Assembly (NCBI GenBank): GCA_031323845.1 | Contig: JAVIYP010000021.1 | Location: 1 to 45,077, forward strand | Origin: PUPG01 sp031323845 | GTDB taxonomy: Bacteria; Bacteroidota; Bacteroidia; Bacteroidales; UBA7960 | Length of the DNA: 45,077 nucleotides | Reading direction: 5' to 3' | Shown: positions 1-8,172 of the stretch, in pieces | Layout of the letters: each line of letters opens with the position of its first letter | Numbering within the stretch: position 1 is the stretch's first letter | The notes under the pieces: model-generated | What the model was told of the DNA's origin: nothing | Seen by the model: the letters and a program-made list of their open reading frames with translations, nothing else | Database searches by the model: none | Translations under genes and position numbers: made by a program

Positions 1-76
1 TCTGTGGCTTTTTTCGACTTCTCGGAGTGGCCTCAACAAATAAACAATTAAACGATTAAACGATTCAACAATAGTT

Positions 77-141
77 TTCTGACTTCTGACTTCTGACTTC
101 TCTTTCTTCCTTCGAGCTTCCAGCTTCCAGCTTCGAGCTCC
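77..141. repeat. Heptanucleotide tandem repeats
   Basis: Three perfect copies of TTCTGAC lie at 77-97, followed after a short C/T-rich spacer by four heptamers of the GAGCTTC/CAGCTTC type at 114-141. Both arrays have period 7 but different unit sequence. They are outside any plausible gene, so phase-variable coding is not indicated. Confidence 0.75.
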
Positions 142-204
142 TTGCAGATTTCTCACTGCGTTCCCTTAGAACTCAGACCTCCTTGCAGATTTCTCACTGC
201 GTTC
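138..204. repeat. 26-bp direct repeat, two copies
   Basis: Two identical 26-bp copies lie at 138-163 and 179-204, 41 bp start to start. Each begins CTCCTTGCAG and ends CTGCGTTC. The first copy overlaps the end of the heptamer array. The 15-bp spacer is unrelated sequence. Confidence 0.8.
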
Positions 205-405
205 GAAATAAACCTCTGACCGTTCTTTAATCGTTTCATTGTTAATTTACTAAGGCCGATGTACAGCCTGTTATTGAAGCCGATGTTGACCCTGGCCTGT
301 TAAAATTACGCCGGCATTACGTCTGGGAAAACACATTCATCTTTGGCGTAACGCCATTATGTTCGGGAAAAATGCGTAATTTGGTCATTTGAATCTTAGC
401 CAAAG

Positions 406-1656
406 ATGCGGAAGACACAACCTGTAAAATTTATTTATTCCTGCATCCAGTGTGGGTGGGAACCGGACAGCACCACAGGCGTCCATTACCTTTGTCCCAC
501 ATGCAGTGCAGAAAACACCAGGGACAAGCCCCCCTCCGGAACACTGAGGGTATTCTATGATTATCATTCATTGCGTTCACGCGGCATTACACTGGCCGGA
601 CTCAGGAAAAATGCTTTTCTTGACCTTCTTCCATTAAGTGATGCTGAGCATTTGCCCCCTTTGCGGATCGGCCAGACACCGCTCTATGAGTATCAGCCCG
701 AAGAGGATTTACCTGTGCACCTCTTTCTTAAGGATGACAGTCAGAATCCAACTTTTTCGTATAAGGACCGTGCCTCAGCGGTAGTTTCGGCATTTGCGGC
801 AGAGCATGGTTTAGAGGTCATAGTAACGGCATCAACGGGCAATGCAGGATCATCTATGGCTGGAATTTGCGCCGCACAGCGGCAAAAAGCAGTGGTTATG
901 GTTCCTGAAACGGCTCCCATCGCAAAGATCAGCCAGGTATTGATGTATGGAGCAACCCTTGTGCCGGTTAAAGGGACCTACGATGATGCTTTTGAACTGA
1001 GTCTTGCTGCCACGGAAACCTTTGGGTGGTATAACCGCAACACCGGTTACAACCCCCTGACCATTGAAGGGAAGAAAACAGCTGCCTTTGAGCTGGCATA
1101 CCAGATGAAGCACCGTAGCATTGACCGGCTGTTTATTCCGGTGGGCGACGGAGTGATCATTTCTGGGATATACAAAGGCTTCGAAGATTTACTGAAACTC
1201 GGACTCCTGGACGAAATGCCAGTACTGGTTGCCGTTCAGTCCGAACGAAGCGACAACCTGGTAAGGAATCTTGAACTGCCTGATTTTGAAGCCGTCCGGT
1301 CTGCCACCCTCGCCGATTCCATTTCTGTTGATGTGCCGAGAAACTTTTTTATGGCACGTCATTTTATTCATCAATACCACGGGGAGGGCATCACTGTTAG
1401 CGATGAGGAGATTCTTGAAGCATCTTCGAGGCTTTCGGCGCATTACGGAATTTTTGCCGAACCTGCCGCCGCCTGCGCGTTTGCAGGACTGCTTAAATAT
1501 TTCAGGATGGGAAGGCTGGAGAACTCATCCAACAATGTGGTGATGCTTACCGGAAGTGGGCTGAAAGATCTGAAGAGCATTCAGCAAATCATCGCAGCAC
1601 CTGAAGCCATTAACCCTGACATCGGGGAACTGAAAAAAAAGATGGAAACGGCATAG
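406..1656 (+). CDS. Threonine synthase-like PLP-dependent enzyme
   Basis: This is a 416-residue fold-type II PLP enzyme resembling the threonine synthase family. The N-terminus has a zinc-ribbon pattern (C13, C16, C30, C33), as in some archaeal-type threonine synthases. The PLP lysine is K120 in FSYKDRAS, followed by a TASTGNAG phosphate-binding loop and a C-terminal TGSGLKD motif typical of threonine synthases. It could make threonine from O-phosphohomoserine. However, it is followed 69 bp later by a molybdenum hydroxylase and then an SsnA-like aminohydrolase. In related purine-degradation clusters a PLP ammonia-lyase (diaminopropionate ammonia-lyase) occupies a comparable place, so a catabolic beta-elimination role is possible. 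The ATG at 406 is the first start that keeps the zinc ribbon. The family call is firm; the substrate is open. Confidence 0.75.
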   Translation: MRKTQPVKFIYSCIQCGWEPDSTTGVHYLCPTCSAENTRDKPPSGTLRVFYDYHSLRSRGITLAGLRKNAFLDLLPLSDAEHLPPLRIGQTPLYEYQPEEDLPVHLFLKDDSQNPTFSYKDRASAVVSAFAAEHGLEVIVTASTGNAGSSMAGICAAQRQKAVVMVPETAPIAKISQVLMYGATLVPVKGTYDDAFELSLAATETFGWYNRNTGYNPLTIEGKKTAAFELAYQMKHRSIDRLFIPVGDGVIISGIYKGFEDLLKLGLLDEMPVLVAVQSERSDNLVRNLELPDFEAVRSATLADSISVDVPRNFFMARHFIHQYHGEGITVSDEEILEASSRLSAHYGIFAEPAAACAFAGLLKYFRMGRLENSSNNVVMLTGSGLKDLKSIQQIIAAPEAINPDIGELKKKMETA

Positions 1657-1725
1657 TCAGGTTGTTTTGCGGATATTTTGATCAGCACCTGCTTTGTGTA
1701 TTAATAAACAAACCATTGTAGAATA

Positions 1726-4323
1726 ATGATTACTCTTTCAATCAACGGCAAACAGGTCTCATACCGTGGCAACGGAGATGTTTCGCTGCTTCATTTTCTG
1801 AGAAACGACCTCAGTATCACTTCGCCCAAGGACGGTTGTTCAGGAGAGGGCAGTTGTGGAGCCTGCACCGTGGAGATCAACGGCCTGGCAAAACTGGCTT
1901 GCCGTACAAAAATGGAAGGCCTCAGCGGAGCCGAAGTCACCACTACGGAGGGTATGCCTTCTGAACTACGCCTGCTCCTGGGCAGCATGTTTGCCGAAAA
2001 AGGCGCCGTGCAATGCGGTTTCTGCAGCCCGGGGTTCATCATGCGGGCCAAAAAACTGTTTGCTTCCGCAACAATGCCTTCCCGCGATGACATCATCAGG
2101 CATATTAATCCCAACATATGCCGCTGTACCGGTTACATAAAAATTGTCGATGCCATCGAGGTTTCGTTGAAAAGTTTTTTCGATGAGAAAAACCATAAGG
2201 ATACCGGTCCGGAAGCATCGGTAAAAGACGCCGGGGAACAGCCAGCCAGCCCTTCTGCGACCATTGGCAATGCTTATCCGAAATATCAGGCTGTAGATAC
2301 TGCCTTAGGCAACAGGCCTTTTGTTGATGACATGTTTGTTGAGAGGATGCATTTTGGAGCACTTAAGTTCAGTGAACACCCCAGGGCTTTGGTCAAAAAA
2401 ATCGATGATTCTGAAGCGAAGCAGCTGCCTGGCGTTGTGCGGGTGTTTACCGCAACCGACATCCCCGGTGCGCAGGTTACGGGTCTGATCGTTCAGGACT
2501 GGCCGCTAATGATTGCCGAGGGTCAGCATACCAACTGCATCGGCGATGTTGTGGCAGGAGTGGTTGCCGTCACCGAAGAAACCGCCCGCAAGGCGCTTGA
2601 CCTGATCCGCGTGGAATACGAGGTACTGGAAGCGGTCACCGATATGCACGCAGCTGTAAAGCCCGGCAGCATCAACGTACACGCAGGAAAGTCGAACATT
2701 CTTGAAACATGCAGCATACGTTTTGGCGATGTGGAAGATGCTTTTAAACAGGCGGCCTTCACTTCTTCATCCGTTTATACAACACAGCGTATTGAACATG
2801 CCTTTCTGGAGACGGAATGTGCCCTTGCCCTTCCTGAAGAGCAAGGGTTAAGGCTTTACAGCCAGGGTCAGGGGGTTTATGTGGACAGAAAGCTTATTGC
2901 CCACATTCTGGCCATTGACGAAGACAGGCTGAAAGTAACCCAGGTACAGAACGGCGGGGGTTTTGGCGGCAAGGAAGATCTTTCAGTGCAGGGCCATGCC
3001 TGTTTGTTTTCCTACTTGCTGAACCTGCCCGTAAAGGTAAAGTTAACCCGTCAGGAATCCATGCGTATGCATCCGAAGCGCCATCCTGTCTGGATGGACA
3101 TGCACCTGGCTTGTGATGCAGGGGGTAAGCTGACTGCCATCCGTTTAAACGCCATCGGTGACACGGGAGCGTATGCCAGCGTGGGAACCAAGGTGATGGA
3201 ACGTGTCGTAGGTCATGCCACCGGGGCATACACCCTTCCGTCGGTCGACATACAGGCACATACGGTGTACACCAACAACATCCCCTCAGGTGCCATGCGG
3301 GGGTTCGGAGTGCCCCAGGTGGTGTTCGCCCTTGAGTCATGCATCGACGACCTGTGCCGGCAAGGGGGCTTCGACCGGTGGGAATTCCGCTACAACAATG
3401 CCCTCGAAGACGGTGCGGCCACAGCCACAGGACAGAAGCTCGAAGGTGTCGGCCTGAAGAAAACATTGCTCGCCGTAAAGGAGGACTTCCGGAAAGCAAG
3501 GCATGCCGGCATTGCCTGCGGCATAAAAAACACCGGCGTGGGCAACGGAATGATTGACGACAGTGAGGTAAAGATCGAATTTGTCTCAGAAAAAAAGATC
3601 ATCATACACCATGGCTGGACGGAAATGGGCCAGGGCATCCACACCATGGCCATACAGTGCCTGCACGAGGAAACCGGCATAGAACCCTCCATAATGGAGG
3701 TAAACGTCTCCACCGAATCCGGCATCCCTACCGGCATGACCACCTCCTCAAGGGCCACAGCCCTATTGGGCAACGCCATTATCGACGCAGCAAAAAGAAT
3801 CAACGAAGAACTGGAACGTGCCGGCGGGTCTCTGAAAGAACTCACAGGAAGAACATTCAAAGGGAAGTATCTCTGCAACTGGACATGCAAGCCTGGCGCC
3901 GAAACAGACGACCCGAAAATTCATTTTGCCTATGGCTATGCAACCCAGGTAGTGATTCTTGACGATGAAGGCAACATAAGCAAAGTTATTGCAGCTCACG
4001 ATGCCGGAAAAATAATGAACCGCATGCTTTTTGAGGGACAGATTGAAGGCGCCGTGCATATGGGACTGGGCTATGCCCTCAGCGAAAACCTGTCCATGAA
4101 AGACGGACAGCTGTTAACAAGCAAATTCAAGGACCTGGGGATATTGAGGGCGAAACAGATGCCACCGGTTGAGGTCATCGGCATAGAAGAGACAGACCCC
4201 TACGGACCTTACGGAGCAAAAGGCATTGGTGAGATCGGCATGGTGCCTACCGCCGCCGCTGTAGCCAATGCTTATTATGCCTTCGACGGGAAAAAAAGAT
4301 GCAACCTGCCGCTTGATCTGTAG
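1726..4323 (+). CDS. Selenium-dependent-type xanthine dehydrogenase (fused 2Fe-2S and molybdopterin subunits)
   Basis: 865 residues. The N-terminal plant-type 2Fe-2S domain has C38, C44, C47 and C59. A second 2Fe-2S domain has C97, C100, C132 and C134 (CGFCSPG, CRCTGY). From about residue 185 comes the molybdopterin part of the xanthine dehydrogenase/aldehyde oxidase family: a hammerhead domain, GGGFGGKE at 410-417, AMRGFG, EMGQGIHT, and GAKGIGE with the catalytic glutamate E836. There is no FAD domain, so electrons probably leave through the Fe-S centres to another partner. The FeS-Mo fusion of about 850 residues and the SsnA-like neighbour match the selenium-dependent xanthine dehydrogenase family, where selenium is a labile cofactor and not selenocysteine. 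Likely role: hydroxylation of a purine or related N-heterocycle. The maturation genes of that system (selD, yqeB, yqeC, mocA) are not in the window. Confidence 0.85.
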   Translation: MITLSINGKQVSYRGNGDVSLLHFLRNDLSITSPKDGCSGEGSCGACTVEINGLAKLACRTKMEGLSGAEVTTTEGMPSELRLLLGSMFAEKGAVQCGFCSPGFIMRAKKLFASATMPSRDDIIRHINPNICRCTGYIKIVDAIEVSLKSFFDEKNHKDTGPEASVKDAGEQPASPSATIGNAYPKYQAVDTALGNRPFVDDMFVERMHFGALKFSEHPRALVKKIDDSEAKQLPGVVRVFTATDIPGAQVTGLIVQDWPLMIAEGQHTNCIGDVVAGVVAVTEETARKALDLIRVEYEVLEAVTDMHAAVKPGSINVHAGKSNILETCSIRFGDVEDAFKQAAFTSSSVYTTQRIEHAFLETECALALPEEQGLRLYSQGQGVYVDRKLIAHILAIDEDRLKVTQVQNGGGFGGKEDLSVQGHACLFSYLLNLPVKVKLTRQESMRMHPKRHPVWMDMHLACDAGGKLTAIRLNAIGDTGAYASVGTKVMERVVGHATGAYTLPSVDIQAHTVYTNNIPSGAMRGFGVPQVVFALESCIDDLCRQGGFDRWEFRYNNALEDGAATATGQKLEGVGLKKTLLAVKEDFRKARHAGIACGIKNTGVGNGMIDDSEVKIEFVSEKKIIIHHGWTEMGQGIHTMAIQCLHEETGIEPSIMEVNVSTESGIPTGMTTSSRATALLGNAIIDAAKRINEELERAGGSLKELTGRTFKGKYLCNWTCKPGAETDDPKIHFAYGYATQVVILDDEGNISKVIAAHDAGKIMNRMLFEGQIEGAVHMGLGYALSENLSMKDGQLLTSKFKDLGILRAKQMPPVEVIGIEETDPYGPYGAKGIGEIGMVPTAAAVANAYYAFDGKKRCNLPLDL

Positions 4324-4373
4324 CATCATCCCATCCAAATCAAAAATAATATCGAACGAACGAGTCAGTTATC

Positions 4374-5645
4374 ATGAACATCCTTCTAAAAAACGCCACT
4401 TTCATTCACTGGGACACCCTTCATTTTGAAGCTGCTGATATTCTTGTTTCCGGCAAGAAAGATGGTGAGATCACATTAATGAAACCCGGACAGGCTGAAA
4501 CCAGGGGCCAAAAAATCATCGATTGCAGCAACAAGCTGGTAACCAAAAGCTTTGCCGTTGGCCATCATCATGTTTATTCGGCCCTGGCCCGGGGCATGGC
4601 ACCTCCGCCAAAATCACCGGAAAACTTCCTGGAAATTTTAAAATACATCTGGTGGACGCTTGACAAGTGTCTTGACGAAGAAAGCATAAGGTACAGCGCC
4701 CTGGTAACGGCGATGGCCGCCGCCAAGGCAGGAGCCACTTTTGTCATTGACCACCATGCTTCGCCGAACTGCATTGAAGGATCGCTGGATATCATCGCTG
4801 AAGCTTTCGACGAGGTTGGCGTAGGTCACCTGCTGTGCTATGAAATCACAGACCGTGACGGAACCGCCAGGGCAGAACAGGGGCTTGCAGAAACAGAAAG
4901 ATACCTGGATAACAGACAAGGGCTCGTGGGACTGCACGCTTCGTTCACCGTGGGAAATGAAAGCCTGCGAAATGCCGTGGAAGTAATGCGGCGGTGCAAT
5001 AGCGGCATTCACATGCACCTGGCCGAAGACAAATACGACCAGGAGCACTGTCTCCACGAATACTATCAGCGTGTTACCCACCGCCTGAATGAAGCCGGCG
5101 TGCTGGATTCACCCAAAACCATTCTGGTGCACGGGCTTCACCTGGACGACGAGGAGCGAAAGATCCTTGCAGAAAAGCCCTGCTGGCTGGCGCAAAACAT
5201 GGAAAGCAACCTGAAAAACAAAGTCGGACTTTTTAAGGGCTGCCAGCTTGGCGGCAACATCATGCTTGGCACCGACGGCATGCACAGTGACATGCTGCGA
5301 AGTGCCAGGGCGGCTTTCTTTGCCGGTCAGATCGCCGACAACATCAACTTTAACAGTGCTTACCAACGTTTTCGAAATGTTCACCGCTATCTGAGCATGA
5401 ATAATTTTTCCGGAGACGGCGACAACAACCTCGTTGTGATGGACTATGACAGTCCGACCGAGATCAACGGGCAGAACCTAACGGGTCATTTTGTTTTTGG
5501 CTGGGCCAGGGAGCATATTACGCATGTTATCGCCAACGGAAGATGTATTGTGGAAGACAGGGTGGTGCAGGGTGTTGACGAACAGGATATTTTGAAAGAA
5601 TCAGCCATACAGGCAAAAAGACTGTGGCAGAGAATGGGCAGATAG
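4374..5645 (+). CDS. ssnA: SsnA-like amidohydrolase (aminohydrolase of the selenium/purine cluster)
   Basis: 423 residues, amidohydrolase superfamily in the guanine deaminase/chlorohydrolase branch. Metal-site pattern: H64-x-H66 (GHHHVYS), H213-x-H215 (HMHLAED), H253 (LVHGLH) and D301 (LGTDGMHSD). The GTDGM-SDM signature and the partner xanthine dehydrogenase fit SsnA, a putative aminohydrolase of selenium-linked purine clusters. It probably deaminates or ring-opens a heterocycle in the cytoplasm. It begins 50 bp after the hydroxylase gene, with the same orientation and probably the same transcript. The exact substrate has not been settled for this family; guanine deaminase is an alternative. 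Confidence 0.8.
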   Translation: MNILLKNATFIHWDTLHFEAADILVSGKKDGEITLMKPGQAETRGQKIIDCSNKLVTKSFAVGHHHVYSALARGMAPPPKSPENFLEILKYIWWTLDKCLDEESIRYSALVTAMAAAKAGATFVIDHHASPNCIEGSLDIIAEAFDEVGVGHLLCYEITDRDGTARAEQGLAETERYLDNRQGLVGLHASFTVGNESLRNAVEVMRRCNSGIHMHLAEDKYDQEHCLHEYYQRVTHRLNEAGVLDSPKTILVHGLHLDDEERKILAEKPCWLAQNMESNLKNKVGLFKGCQLGGNIMLGTDGMHSDMLRSARAAFFAGQIADNINFNSAYQRFRNVHRYLSMNNFSGDGDNNLVVMDYDSPTEINGQNLTGHFVFGWAREHITHVIANGRCIVEDRVVQGVDEQDILKESAIQAKRLWQRMGR

Positions 5646-5658
5646 TAAAAAGAAGCAT

Positions 5659-5666
5659 TATATTTG
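5659..5666 (+). promoter_or_regulatory. Candidate -7 box of Bacteroidota promoter before mccB
   Basis: TATATTTG matches the TAnnTTTG -7 consensus and lies about 20 bp before the GTG start of mccB and 14 bp after the ssnA stop codon. No convincing -33 TTTG was found. It suggests the leucine/mevalonate block has its own promoter. Confidence 0.4.
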
Positions 5667-5686
5667 CCAAAAAACAATAAGATAAG

Positions 5687-7294
5687 GTGTATAAGATCAA
5701 CTCTCACATCAAGACCGACAGTGCTGAATACCGTGAGAATTTCAGTCAGTATTCGCTGATACTGGATAAGTACCGGCAGGTAATGCGTTCGGTAATGCAG
5801 GGCGGTCCAACAAAAGCGGTCGAGAAGCATCGTTCACGCAACAAGCTGCTGCCGCGCGAGCGCATTGACCTGTTGATTGATCCGGGCACGCCTTTCCTGG
5901 AGCTTTCTCCGCTGGCTGCCTACGGGCAATACGACAACAGTTTTCCATCTGCCGGCGTGGTGACAGGCATCGGTCTTATCCGGGGGCGTGAAACTGTTAT
6001 AGTGGCTAACGATGCTACCGTCAAGGGCGGCACCTATGTCAAGGAGACCATTCGCAAGCATATCAGGGCGCAGGAAATTGCGATGCAAAACCTGCTTCCC
6101 TGCGTTTACATGGTGGATTCGGGTGGTGTGTTTCTGCCTGAGCAGGCAGAAGTGTTCCCTGACCGTGATGATTTTGGCCGCATTTTTTTCAACCAGGCCA
6201 GGCTGTCTGCCATGGGCTGCCCCCAGATATCCATTGTCATGGGATCCTCCACCGCGGGAGGTGCCTACATACCTGCTATGAGCGATGAGTGTATCATTGT
6301 CAAAAACCAGGGGACCATCTTTATCGGAGGCCCCCCGCTGGTAAAGGCAGCCACAGGAGAACTTGTCACCCCGGAAGAACTGGGCGGGGCCGAGGTACAT
6401 ACCACCAAGTCGGGTGTTGCCGATCATTTTGCCGAGAACGACCAGCATGCCATCTCCATTTGCAGAAGCATCTTTGAAACGCTCCCCCCTGCCGCAAAAC
6501 AGGAGCTCGACATCAGGAAACCGGAAGAGCCTCTTTACGATCCCCGCGAACTGCCGGGCATCATTGAAGCAGATCCCAAAAAGCAATGCGACCCCTATGA
6601 AATCATCACGAGGTTAACCGACGGCAGCCGTTTTCACGAATTCAAGGCCAGGTACGCCACCACACTTGTAACCGGTTTTGCCCATATCATGGGATACCCT
6701 GTGGGAATCATTGCCAACAACGGCGTGCTCTTTGCCGAATCATCGCTCAAGGGAACGCACTTCATTGAGCTTTGCAACTTCAGGAAGACACCCATATTGT
6801 TCCTGCAGAACATCACGGGGTTCATGGTTGGAAAATCATACGAGACAGCCGGACTGGCCAGGGACGGCGCCAAACTGGTGCATGCCGTCGCCAATGCCTG
6901 TGTGCCCAAAATCACCATAATAACCGGCGGATCATACGGCGCAGGGAACTACGCCATGGCCGGAAGGGCTTTCGACCCCAACTTCCTTTTTATGTGGCCC
7001 GGGGCAAGGATTTCTGTAATGGGAGGGCAACAAGCAGCCAACGTGCTGGCACAGGTCAAAATCGATCAGCTGGAAGCCGCGGGAAAGAAGGTCGATATGG
7101 AAGAAATAGAGAAGATGCAAGCCGGCATCCTTAAAAAATATGAGATGGAGGGTTCCCCGTATTACAGCTCTTCAAGGCTTTGGGACGACGGCATCATTGA
7201 ACCTGCACAAACACGGCAGGTGGTGGCACTGGCCATTGCCACTTCGCTGAACAAGCCTTTTGAAAAGCCACGAAGCGGGATCTACCGTATGTAA
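5687..7294 (+). CDS. mccB: Methylcrotonyl-CoA carboxylase, carboxyltransferase (beta) subunit
   Basis: 535 residues, the usual MCCB length. It is a biotin-dependent acyl-CoA carboxyltransferase that moves CO2 from carboxybiotin to 3-methylcrotonyl-CoA, giving 3-methylglutaconyl-CoA (leucine degradation). Typical MCCB stretches are visible: KLLPRERIDLL near the start, SAGVVTGIG, GGTYVKETIRKH, SSTAGGAYIPAMSDE, NITGFMVGK and SYGAGNYAM, with two crotonase-fold halves. The GTG start at 5687 is preferred because the conserved segment leading into KLLPRERID begins well before the first ATG (5783). The hydratase and biotin subunit genes that follow support MCC over propionyl- or acetyl-CoA carboxylase; geranyl-CoA carboxylase is less likely. 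Confidence 0.88.
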   Translation: MYKINSHIKTDSAEYRENFSQYSLILDKYRQVMRSVMQGGPTKAVEKHRSRNKLLPRERIDLLIDPGTPFLELSPLAAYGQYDNSFPSAGVVTGIGLIRGRETVIVANDATVKGGTYVKETIRKHIRAQEIAMQNLLPCVYMVDSGGVFLPEQAEVFPDRDDFGRIFFNQARLSAMGCPQISIVMGSSTAGGAYIPAMSDECIIVKNQGTIFIGGPPLVKAATGELVTPEELGGAEVHTTKSGVADHFAENDQHAISICRSIFETLPPAAKQELDIRKPEEPLYDPRELPGIIEADPKKQCDPYEIITRLTDGSRFHEFKARYATTLVTGFAHIMGYPVGIIANNGVLFAESSLKGTHFIELCNFRKTPILFLQNITGFMVGKSYETAGLARDGAKLVHAVANACVPKITIITGGSYGAGNYAMAGRAFDPNFLFMWPGARISVMGGQQAANVLAQVKIDQLEAAGKKVDMEEIEKMQAGILKKYEMEGSPYYSSSRLWDDGIIEPAQTRQVVALAIATSLNKPFEKPRSGIYRM

Positions 7295-7380
7295 GTGCAG
7301 CGAACCCTGTTGTCCTGGTTTTGTCATGCTGTGATGTCAGCAGTTGAGATGCAGGCATCCTAATACAAAAAGGAAAAATA

Positions 7381-8172
7381 ATGCCGAAATTTAATACCAT
7401 AAGGTACTGTACAAAGGGCCATATTGCAGAGGTGAGCCTTGCGCGACCCGAAAAGCGCAACGCCATTGACGCCCGGATGGCTGCCGAGATCGTTGCCGCA
7501 ATGGGACTGGCTGGCAGCTGTGAAAGCACGCACGTTGTGGTGCTTAAAGGCCTGGGTAAAGACTTTTGCGCCGGGGCAGACCTGCATTGGATGAACAGCA
7601 GTGGACACACAACAGACGAACAACCCGCCATGCTGTTGTCCAAACTTTTTGAAACGCTCTTCCGTTTCCCAAAACCCCTGGTGGCAGTCGTACACGGAAG
7701 TGCCATGGGTGGTGCGCTCGGACTGATAGCGGCAGGTGATTTTGTTTACGCAACCCGTGAAGCACGATTTGCATTCAGCGAGGTGCGCCTGGGCCTTGTC
7801 CCGGCAACCATTTCCCCTTTTGTGGTAAGACGTATCGGTGAGACCAGGGCACGCCAACTAATGCTAACTGGAGGCATTGTCGGTGCTGAAGAAGCCCTGC
7901 AGGCAGGTTTGGTTGACCGCATTTTCTCCGGGCAGGAAATAGAAGCGGAGACTGCCGCACTGTGCACAAAGCTCGCTGAAAATGCGCCTGTGGCAATGCA
8001 GACCTGCAAACAGCTTATAAGGTATGTCGCAGCACACGAACTGAACGATGATCTCCTTGCATACACTGTGCAAATACTTGAAAAAGTAAGAAACAGCGAT
8101 GAAGCCCGTGAAGGCTTCCTTGCTTTCAAAGAAAAAAGAAAGGCGGTATGGGGCAGAAAACATACAACATAA
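7381..8172 (+). CDS. liuC: Methylglutaconyl-CoA hydratase (enoyl-CoA hydratase family)
   Basis: 263-residue crotonase-fold enzyme. The CoA/oxyanion-hole segments are KDFCAGADL and SAMGGALGL, followed by FSEVRLGLVPATISPFVV, which is characteristic of the bacterial methylglutaconyl-CoA hydratase (LiuC) branch and carries the acidic residue (SEV) expected at the active site. It hydrates 3-methylglutaconyl-CoA to HMG-CoA. Its place between the two carboxylase subunit genes supports the assignment. The 3' end overlaps the start of the biotin-carboxylase gene by 25 bp, which suggests translational coupling. Confidence 0.85.
   Translation: MPKFNTIRYCTKGHIAEVSLARPEKRNAIDARMAAEIVAAMGLAGSCESTHVVVLKGLGKDFCAGADLHWMNSSGHTTDEQPAMLLSKLFETLFRFPKPLVAVVHGSAMGGALGLIAAGDFVYATREARFAFSEVRLGLVPATISPFVVRRIGETRARQLMLTGGIVGAEEALQAGLVDRIFSGQEIEAETAALCTKLAENAPVAMQTCKQLIRYVAAHELNDDLLAYTVQILEKVRNSDEAREGFLAFKEKRKAVWGRKHTT

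Larger units (their letters stand above)
1..405. other. Non-coding low-complexity region at left end
   Basis: No convincing gene lies here. The left part is A/T-rich with a repeated aaacgatt motif (about 50-66) that recurs inverted near 217-232. It is followed by heptamer repeats and a 26-bp direct repeat, both listed separately. The part next to the first gene (about 255-395) is open in one frame for roughly 48 codons without a start codon and resembles no family I know. A short palindrome, GGCGTAACGCC, lies at 345-355. No clear promoter box was found for the gene at 406. Confidence 0.6.

Noticed and set aside
249..395. Short open stretch ending just before the first gene
   Set aside because: No start codon, about 48 codons, no known motif. 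Length is within chance expectation.
1..405. CRISPR array at the left-end repeats
   Set aside because: Units are 7 bp or a single 26-bp duplication with a 15-bp spacer; no regular spacing and no cas genes.
2894..3499. 201-codon open frame on the minus strand inside the xanthine dehydrogenase gene
   Set aside because: Shadow of the G/C-rich coding strand; the + strand frame has all catalytic motifs.
1726..4323. Possible selenocysteine use in the hydroxylase
   Set aside because: There is no in-frame TGA; the family uses a labile selenium cofactor.
5834..6586. 250-codon minus-strand open frame inside mccB
   Set aside because: Antisense of a strongly conserved carboxyltransferase; no independent motif.
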